Source: DASUZD01 sp036377055 | Lineage (GTDB): Bacteria > Actinomycetota > Thermoleophilia > Gaiellales > Gaiellaceae | Assembly: GCA_036377055.1 (NCBI GenBank) | Contig: DASUZD010000030.1 | Location: 1-19,673, forward strand | Direction of reading: 5' to 3' | DNA length: 19,673 nucleotides | Shown here: piece after piece, positions 14,696 to 19,673 of the stretch | How positions within the stretch are numbered: the stretch's first letter is position 1 | How the letters are laid out: every line of letters begins with the position of its first letter | Notes under the pieces: model-generated | Databases searched by the model: none | What the model saw: only the letters and a program-made list of their open reading frames with translations | What the model was told of the DNA's origin: nothing | Made by a program: the position numbers and the translations under genes

Positions 14696-15096
14696 TCAGT
14701 CGTCGACGACGGAGTACTCCGCGAGCCATGCCTTCGCGACTCGCTTCTGCGCGCGCGTCAGCCACGCCTCCGCGACGAGCTCGCGCAGCTCTTCGCGGTG
14801 AGCCGCGCGAGGTCCGGGATCCGAACGAGCACCGCCGGATAGCCGTTGAAGTGCGGCGTCGTGAAGTACGGCGTCGACTCGTCGGCGACCATCAGGTCCT
14901 TCACCTCGAGATCCGCGACGCGGAACATGAGTACGTCGTCGAGCCGCTCGCCCGTCTCCGGATCGCGCGCATCGGGCCGGCGGCTGCGGTGGAAGCAGTA
15001 CATCTTCCCGTGGACGATGTACGACGGCCGGCCGTCGTCCGAGACCTTCTTCGTGGTCTGCGGCATGGCCAGCGCCAGCTCGTCCAGATCGGCCAT
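14696..15096 (-). pseudogene. MmcQ/YjbR-family protein gene with a frameshift
   Basis: From an ATG at 15096, one frame encodes an MmcQ/YjbR-like protein (MADLDELALAMPQTTKK, then PSYIVHGKMYCFHR, DVLMFRV, MVADESTPYFTTPHFNGYPAVLVRIPDLARLT). It stops early at 14758 after a nonsense tail. The natural C terminus, REELRELVAEAWLTRAQKR followed by VAKAWLAEY, continues in another frame to a stop at 14696. Adding one base near 14796-14800 would restore a protein of about 133 residues, normal for this family. The break is therefore a one-base deletion, either real decay or a sequencing error. The family has a small alpha/beta fold linked to DNA binding; its exact role is unclear. The gene is divergent from gpsA, 52 bp apart. 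Confidence 0.75.
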
Positions 15097-15148
15097 CGTC
15101 GCCACGGCGCCACTCTGCCACGTCGCCGCAAGTTGAGAAGCTACGCCG

Positions 15149-16105
15149 GTGCGGATCGTCGTCGTCGGCGGCGGGTCGTGGGGCACCGCCTTCTCGAGGC
15201 TCGTCTCCGAGCGAGGCCACTCCGTCACGCTCGCCTGCCGCGACGCCGAGCAGGCGCGGACGATTGCCGCGACCGGCCGCAACCCGCGCTACCTCCAGAC
15301 CGTCGACCTCAGCACCGTCGACGCCGCGCCGCTCGCCGACGCGCCGCTCGAGGAGGCCGACCTCGTCGCCGTCGCGGTCCCGAGCCGCTCGTTCGGCGAC
15401 GTCGTCCAGGGCCTGCCCGGGATCGCGCCAGTCCTCAGCCTGACGAAGGGCCTCGATCCCGCGACCGGTGCACGCCTCTCGACGCTCGTCCGCGACCGGC
15501 CTGTAGCCGTCCTGTCCGGGCCGAACATGGCCGAGGAGATCGCCGACGGCCTGCCGACGGCCGCCGTGATCGCGTCGGAGGACGCCGCGCTCGCCGAGGA
15601 GCTCCAGCACGCGATCAACTCGCTGGTGTTCCGGATCTACGTCAACGACGACGTCGTCGGCGTGGAGCTGTGCGCCGCGGCGAAGAACGTCATCGGGCTC
15701 GCGGCCGGGGGCGTCGACGGCCTCGGGCTCGGCGACAACGCGAAGGCGGCGCTGATCACGCGCGGCCTCGCGGAGATGGCGCGCCTGGGCGAGGCGTACG
15801 GCGCCCGTCCCGAGACGTTCTTCGGGCTCGCCGGGATGGGCGACCTGATCGTCACCTGCTGGAGCCGCCATGGCCGCAACCGACACGCCGGCGAGCTGAT
15901 CGCGCAGGGCGCCAGCGCAGACGAAGCCGCTGTGCAGATCGGTCAGGTGGTCGAGGGTCTGACGACCGCGCCGGTGCTCCGCGACCTCTCGCACCGGATG
16001 GGGATCGAGCTTCCGATCACCGACGGGGTCTGTAGGGTTCTGGCAGGCGAGCGCCTCACCGATCTCGTCAGTGGACTGATGGGTCGCCAGCCGACCGAGG
16101 AGTAG
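15149..16105 (+). CDS. gpsA: Glycerol-3-phosphate dehydrogenase [NAD(P)+]
   Basis: 318 residues from a GTG at 15149, chosen because the Rossmann fold starts at once (MRIVVVGGGSWGTAFSRL). It reduces dihydroxyacetone phosphate to sn-glycerol 3-phosphate for phospholipid synthesis, so it supplies the pathway of the PlsC-like enzyme upstream. Key blocks: GGGSWGTAF for NAD(P) binding, CRD after strand 2, VAVPSRSF, SLTKGLD, LSGPNMAEEI, and the catalytic Lys in ELCAAAKNVIGLAAG. The substrate loop is GLAGMGDLIVTCWSRHGRNRH. Length is normal (about 330). No clear Shine-Dalgarno or -10 box precedes the start. Its TAG stop forms part of the -10 box of the next gene. Confidence 0.94.
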   Translation: MRIVVVGGGSWGTAFSRLVSERGHSVTLACRDAEQARTIAATGRNPRYLQTVDLSTVDAAPLADAPLEEADLVAVAVPSRSFGDVVQGLPGIAPVLSLTKGLDPATGARLSTLVRDRPVAVLSGPNMAEEIADGLPTAAVIASEDAALAEELQHAINSLVFRIYVNDDVVGVELCAAAKNVIGLAAGGVDGLGLGDNAKAALITRGLAEMARLGEAYGARPETFFGLAGMGDLIVTCWSRHGRNRHAGELIAQGASADEAAVQIGQVVEGLTTAPVLRDLSHRMGIELPITDGVCRVLAGERLTDLVSGLMGRQPTEE

Positions 16106-16108
16106 AAT
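16103..16108 (+). promoter_or_regulatory. -10 box overlapping the gpsA stop codon
   Basis: TAGAAT, a near-consensus -10 sequence, begins with the gpsA stop codon and ends 9 bases before the ATG of the lipoprotein gene. Transcription would start at or a few bases before that ATG, and no Shine-Dalgarno is present. No -35 box is obvious. Confidence 0.45.
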
Positions 16109-16117
16109 CTCACGCCC

Positions 16118-17569
16118 ATGCGCCGAGTCCTAGCCGGAACGCTTGCAGCGCTCGCGCTCGTCGCAGCGGGCTGCGGCGGCGGGAGCAAGAAGAGCGGCAG
16201 CGCGTCCGGGACGAGCGGCGCCGCGAGCCTCGTCCCCGCCGACGCGACCGCCTACGTCGCGATCAGCACCGACCTCAAGTCGGACCAGTGGAAGGGGCTG
16301 GACGCGCTGGCCGGAAAGTTCCCGGCCAAGGGTCAGGTGCTCGCGATGTTCCGCGCCGAGCTCCAGAAGCAGGGCGTCGACTGGGACCGCGACGTGAAGC
16401 CCGCGCTCGGCTCCGAGCTCGACGTCGCCGCGATCACGGACGCGTCCGGGAAAACCCAGGAGGTCGCATTCACGAAGCCCGCCGACGAGGACAAGCTGAA
16501 CGCGCTCCTCCAGAAGGGCAAGCCTCCGCACCCGGTGCACGAGAAGATCGGCGACTGGACGGTGATCGCCGAAAAGCAAGCCGGGCTCGACGCGGTGAAG
16601 GCGGCGAAGGACGGCAAGTCGCTCCAGGACGAACGCGGCTTCACGGACGCGATGGGCAAGCTCCCGGGAGAGACCGTCGCGAAGTTCTACGTCGGCGGCT
16701 CGCGGGTCACGCAGTCGCTCGGCCGGACCCTCGGCGCGGCCGGCGCAGCGCTGCCGAGCGGGAACAAGCTCGCGTACGTGACCGGTGCGCTCGTCTCGAA
16801 GGACGACGGGCTCCAGCTTCAGGGGACGGCGAAGGTCAACGGCAAGGCCCCGGGATCAGGGACGTTCAAGTCTTCGTTCGTCGACGAGGCGCCGGCGGGC
16901 GCGATCCTCTTCCTCTCCTTCCACGGGCTCGACGCCGCGATCACTCAGCTGCGCTCGAACCCGGCGCTCTCGCAGCAGCTGCCGCAGATCGAGCAGGCGC
17001 TCGGTGTCACGCTCGACCAGCTGGCGGAGCTGTTCAAGAACGAGGTCGCGATCTACGTCCGGCAGGGGACGCCGATCCCCGAGATCACGCTCGTCTCCAA
17101 GGTCGACGACACCCGCGCGGCGATGGCGACGATCGATAACCTCGCGACCCGCGCCGGCGCGTTCGTCGGCGGCTCCAGGCCGAAGACGGTCAACGTCGGC
17201 GGCGTGACCGCGAAGGAGCTGACGATCGGCGGGCGGTTCTCGATCTTCTACGCTGCGTTCGCCGGCAAGCTCGTGCTGACGAGCTCGGAGACCGGGATCA
17301 CGGGCCTGCGCGACGGCGGTCCGCGCCTGAAGGACGACGCGACCTTCAAGGACGCGACGTCCGCGGCCGGCATGCCCGATTCGACCAGCGGCCTCTTCTA
17401 CCTCAACCTCAGGGACGGGATCCCGCTGCTCGAGGGACTCGCGCGGCTCAGCGGGCAATCCATTCCCAGCTCCGTGAGCGGCAACACTGCGCCGCTCCGC
17501 GCGTTCGTCGCCTATGGCAAGAGCAAGGGCAGCGAGACGAGCTTTACCGCCTTCCTCCAGGTGAAGTAG
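16118..17569 (+). CDS. DUF3352-domain lipoprotein
   Basis: 483 residues. The N terminus (MRRVLAGTLAALALVAAGCGGG) is a lipoprotein signal peptide with the lipobox Cys at residue 19, so the mature protein should be anchored to the outer face of the membrane after a Gly/Ser-rich linker. The body begins ASLVPADATAYVAISTDLKS and continues with DWDRDVKPALGSELDVAAI, the signature of DUF3352 proteins, in which large beta-rich repeats occur. The family has no established function. A second similar half is visible near residues 255-330 (DEAPAGAILFLSFHGLDAAI, VTLDQLAELFKNEVAIYV), suggesting an internal duplication. It ends two bases before metK, so the two genes are probably co-transcribed, with the metK ribosome-binding sequence inside the end of this gene. 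Confidence 0.85.
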   Translation: MRRVLAGTLAALALVAAGCGGGSKKSGSASGTSGAASLVPADATAYVAISTDLKSDQWKGLDALAGKFPAKGQVLAMFRAELQKQGVDWDRDVKPALGSELDVAAITDASGKTQEVAFTKPADEDKLNALLQKGKPPHPVHEKIGDWTVIAEKQAGLDAVKAAKDGKSLQDERGFTDAMGKLPGETVAKFYVGGSRVTQSLGRTLGAAGAALPSGNKLAYVTGALVSKDDGLQLQGTAKVNGKAPGSGTFKSSFVDEAPAGAILFLSFHGLDAAITQLRSNPALSQQLPQIEQALGVTLDQLAELFKNEVAIYVRQGTPIPEITLVSKVDDTRAAMATIDNLATRAGAFVGGSRPKTVNVGGVTAKELTIGGRFSIFYAAFAGKLVLTSSETGITGLRDGGPRLKDDATFKDATSAAGMPDSTSGLFYLNLRDGIPLLEGLARLSGQSIPSSVSGNTAPLRAFVAYGKSKGSETSFTAFLQVK

Positions 17570-17571
17570 CG

Positions 17572-18876
17572 ATGACCGAGCGGGGGTTCCTCTTCACCTC
17601 GGAGTCCGTCACCGAGGGGCATCCGGACAAGGTCGCCGACCAGGTCTCGGACGCCGTCCTCGACGCGGTGCTGACCGACGACCTGAACGGCCGCTGCGCC
17701 TGCGAGACGCTGATCACCACCGGGCTCGTCGTGGTCGGCGGCGAGATCACGACCGAGACGTACGTCGACGTGTCGAACCTCGTGCGCGACACGATCCGCA
17801 GGATCGGCTACACCGACTCCGCGCACGGCTTCGACGCGAACACCTGCGGCGTCGTCGTCGCGATCGATCCGCAGTCGCCGGACATCGCGCAGGGTGTCGA
17901 CGCGTCCTACGAGGTTCAGCACGACCCCGGCGACAACGACCCGCTCGACGCGGTCGGCGCCGGCGACCAGGGGATGATGTTCGGCTACGCGACGAACGAG
18001 ACCCCCGAGCTGATGCCGGTCCCGATCCTGCTCGCGCACAAGATCTGCAAGCGCCTCGCGGACGTCCGCAAGGCCGGGGAGGTCGGCTACCTCCGGCCCG
18101 ACGGCAAGGCGCAGGTGACGGTTCGCTACGAGGTCGACGCGCACGGGCGGCAGCGCCCGGTCGAGATCGAGCGGCTGCTCGTCTCGACGCAGCACGCCGA
18201 GACGGCCGAGGCCGACCTGATCAAGCAGGACGTGATCGAGAAGGTCCTGCATCCGATCCTGCCGCCGGACCTCTACGACGAGAAGCGGCTCTGGTCCGAC
18301 CGCGACTTCGTCTACGTGAACCCGACGGGCAAGTTCGTGATCGGCGGCCCGATGGGCGACACGGGCCTCACGGGCCGGAAGATCATCGTCGACACCTACG
18401 GCGGCGCGGGCAGGCACGGCGGCGGCGCGTTCAGCGGCAAGGATCCGACCAAGGTCGACCGCTCGGCTGCGTACGCGGCGCGGTACGTCGCGAAGAACAT
18501 CGTCGCCGGCGGGCTCGCCGACCGCGCGGAGGTCAACGTCGCGTACGCCATCGGCGTCGCGCGTCCCGTCTCGATCGCCGTCCAGACGTTCAACACGGAG
18601 CGGGTCGCTGCGGAGCGGATCGAGGACGCGGTGCGCGAGGTGTTCGACCTCCGGCCGGCTGCCCTTCTCCGCGACCTCGACCTGCGGCGGCCGATCTATC
18701 AGAAGACCGCCGCCTACGGGCACTTCGGTCGCGACGACCACGACTTCACCTGGGAGCGCGTCGACAAGGCGAGGGAGCTGCGGCGCGCCGCGGGCCTCAA
18801 CGGCGAGGTCGAGCTGCCGCACGTGGACGCAGCGGCCGCGGCCCGCGTCGGGGCCGGCGAGATTCACGACGCCTAG
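17572..18876 (+). CDS. metK: S-adenosylmethionine synthase (methionine adenosyltransferase)
   Basis: 434 residues. It makes S-adenosylmethionine from methionine and ATP. The N terminus FTSESVTEGHPDKVADQVSDAVLD holds the ATP/Mg-binding GHPDK motif (16-20). The signature GAGDQGMMFGYA and the second signature GGGAFSGKDPTKVDRSAAY are intact, as are DTYGGAGRHGG and AYAIGVARPVS. The end of the usual enzyme (HFGRDDHDFTWERVDKA) is followed by about 35 extra residues, Ala/Arg-rich, which explains a length above the family's 380-405. A short insertion also precedes GAGDQG (EVQHDPGDNDPLDAV). An AGGTGAAG-like Shine-Dalgarno lies in the end of the preceding gene, 2 bp away. The next gene is convergent, with hairpins between. 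Confidence 0.95.
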   Translation: MTERGFLFTSESVTEGHPDKVADQVSDAVLDAVLTDDLNGRCACETLITTGLVVVGGEITTETYVDVSNLVRDTIRRIGYTDSAHGFDANTCGVVVAIDPQSPDIAQGVDASYEVQHDPGDNDPLDAVGAGDQGMMFGYATNETPELMPVPILLAHKICKRLADVRKAGEVGYLRPDGKAQVTVRYEVDAHGRQRPVEIERLLVSTQHAETAEADLIKQDVIEKVLHPILPPDLYDEKRLWSDRDFVYVNPTGKFVIGGPMGDTGLTGRKIIVDTYGGAGRHGGGAFSGKDPTKVDRSAAYAARYVAKNIVAGGLADRAEVNVAYAIGVARPVSIAVQTFNTERVAAERIEDAVREVFDLRPAALLRDLDLRRPIYQKTAAYGHFGRDDHDFTWERVDKARELRRAAGLNGEVELPHVDAAAAARVGAGEIHDA

Positions 18877-18907
18877 CTGGCGGCGCGGGGCGGCGTCGCT
18901 TTCGTGT

Positions 18908-18924
18908 GCCGTGCGTGGCACGGC
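18908..18924 (+). terminator. Hairpin downstream of metK
   Basis: GCCGTGC (18908-18914) and GCACGGC (18918-18924) form a perfect 7-bp stem with a GTG loop, 31 bp after the metK stop. There is no T-run, so an intrinsic terminator of classical type is not shown; high-GC bacteria often use such stems. Confidence 0.45.
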
Positions 18925-18944
18925 GGCGCGTGGGGCCGCCTCGC

Positions 18945-18982
18945 GTGCCGTGCACCGTGCTTCGGCGAGCCGAAGTCGGCAC
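18945..18982. terminator. Nested hairpin between convergent metK and DtxR-family gene
   Basis: An outer stem, GTGCCG (18945-18950) with CGGCAC (18977-18982), encloses the inner inverted repeat CTTCGGC (18960-18966) and GCCGAAG (18969-18975). The nonamer GTGCCGTGC at its start repeats the one at 18906-18914. It is symmetric, so it could act for transcripts from either side. Confidence 0.4.
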
Positions 18983-19035
18983 TGCGCCGTTTGCGTCTGA
19001 CCGGTAGCGTCGGTCGCGAGGGCGGAGGGAGCGGA

Positions 19036-19052
19036 CCCCACCCAGGGTGGGG
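19036..19052 (-). terminator. GC-only palindrome downstream of the DtxR-family gene
   Basis: CCCCACCC and GGGTGGGG flank a single A, a perfect 8-bp inverted repeat starting 8 bp past the stop codon of the DtxR-family gene (19061). The position suits a terminator or 3'-end stabilising structure. No T-run is present. Confidence 0.4.
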
Positions 19053-19060
19053 GTGCGCGG

Positions 19061-19673
19061 TCAGGCCGCGCGCTTCACGAACAAGCCAGCTGCGGCCCGT
19101 TCGCCGATCGCCTGCTCGTGGCCGTCGAGGCGCACCGTGAACTGGCCCGCCGCGGGCTGAGCGTCGCGCAGCTCGATCTCCGTCCCGGGCGCGAGCCCCT
19201 GGTCGTAGAACCAGTGCAGGAGCTCGCCGTCGTGCTCGGCGAGCCGCACGATCGTCGCGCGCGAGCCGGGCTCGAGCTCCGTCAGCGGCGCGAGCTCGGG
19301 GTTCTCGGCCTGCTCGACCGCCGGGTCGACCGGCCAGCCGTGCGGGCAGCGGTCGGGGCCGCCGAGGCGCTTGTCGATCCGCTCGACCATCTCGTCCGAG
19401 AACGTGTCGCCGAGCTCGTCCGCGTGTACGTGCGCCTCCGCAGGAGTGTAGCCCATGAAGTCCGTCAGCAGCCGCTCGATGATCCGGTGCTTCCGGACGA
19501 CCCGCTCGGCACGAGCGCGCCCGGTCGCCGTCAGGAGCGCCTCCTTCCGCTTCCCGCGCTCGATCAGGCCCTCCGTCTCGAGGCGCTTGAGCATCTCGCC
19601 GGCCGAGGCGCGCGAGACGCCGAGCATCTCCGCTACGCGCGACGCGAGCGGCAGAGACCCGCTGGGGGGCGTG
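19061..19673 (-). CDS. DtxR/MntR-family metal-dependent repressor with FeoA-like domain, N terminus outside the window
   Basis: The frame is open to the right edge, giving about 204 residues; roughly 20-30 N-terminal residues are missing. The apparent ATG at 19627 is internal, because the helix-turn-helix begins before it (LASRVAEMLGVSRASAGEMLKRLETEGLI). The dimerisation domain has RKHRIIERLLTDFMGY, with the His and Glu of the primary metal site, then HVHADELGDTFSDEMVERIDKRL and the family landmark CPHGWPVDP. A C-terminal FeoA/SH3-like domain follows (LTELEPGSRATIVRL to VRLDGHEQAIGERAAAGLFV). The family represses metal-uptake genes when Fe2+ or Mn2+ is bound. The stretch that normally carries the second-site Cys/Glu and Glu-His ligands is shorter and reads ADELGDTFSDE. 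Which metal is sensed cannot be told. Convergent with metK. Confidence 0.9.
   Translation of the reverse strand, partial: TPPSGSLPLASRVAEMLGVSRASAGEMLKRLETEGLIERGKRKEALLTATGRARAERVVRKHRIIERLLTDFMGYTPAEAHVHADELGDTFSDEMVERIDKRLGGPDRCPHGWPVDPAVEQAENPELAPLTELEPGSRATIVRLAEHDGELLHWFYDQGLAPGTEIELRDAQPAAGQFTVRLDGHEQAIGERAAAGLFVKRAA

Noticed and set aside
14696..15994. Minus-strand ORF of 432 codons opposite gpsA
   Set aside because: Only its last roughly 35 residues are meaningful, as the frameshifted C terminus of the YjbR-family gene; the rest is an antisense shadow of gpsA.

Overview
This window looks like a chromosomal segment of a high-GC bacterium. The gene content (an actinobacterial-style shikimate/CMP kinase/Der operon, GTG starts, leaderless-looking -10 boxes, a DUF3352 lipoprotein, a FeoA-tailed DtxR regulator) fits Actinomycetota. 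The deep-branching class Thermoleophilia (Gaiellales/Solirubrobacterales type) is my best guess. That placement is recalled from gene style, not computed.

Layout. Positions 1-1831 (minus strand): tryptophanyl-tRNA synthetase (trpS), followed downstream by a secreted alkaline-phosphatase-superfamily phosphodiesterase that runs off the left edge. Positions 1832-2226: an AT-richer, structured intergenic region with a duplicated two-block motif and a candidate promoter. Positions 2227-7698: a giant secreted RHS/YD-repeat protein of 1823 residues. A complete seven-bladed RCC1 beta-propeller is inserted between two of its YD repeats, and it ends in an unassigned 157-residue variable tip. Positions 7769-8485: two small membrane proteins, one only 56 residues long and one DUF3592-like.

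Positions 8544-14544 (plus strand) form a compact operon: DAHP synthase (aroF type), prephenate dehydrogenase (tyrA type, with ACT domain), EPSP synthase (aroA), CMP kinase (cmk), a PlsC-like acyltransferase and the ribosome-assembly GTPase Der. All five junctions are 4-base ATGA or GTGA overlaps, so aromatic amino acid synthesis, nucleotide supply, phospholipid synthesis and ribosome assembly are translationally coupled. Positions 14545-14695 hold a 123-bp element bounded by perfect 20-bp inverted repeats that are themselves palindromes. Positions 14696-15096 (minus) hold a frameshifted MmcQ/YjbR-family gene. Positions 15149-18876 (plus): gpsA, a DUF3352 lipoprotein and metK. Positions 18877-19060: hairpins between convergent genes. 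Positions 19061-19673 (minus): a DtxR-family metal-dependent repressor truncated at its N terminus by the right edge.

The most unusual item is the RHS protein with an RCC1 propeller inside its shell-forming repeats, together with its structured leader and the small membrane genes behind it. The remaining genes are conserved housekeeping functions. No tRNA, rRNA, CRISPR array, transposase or integrase was recognised.
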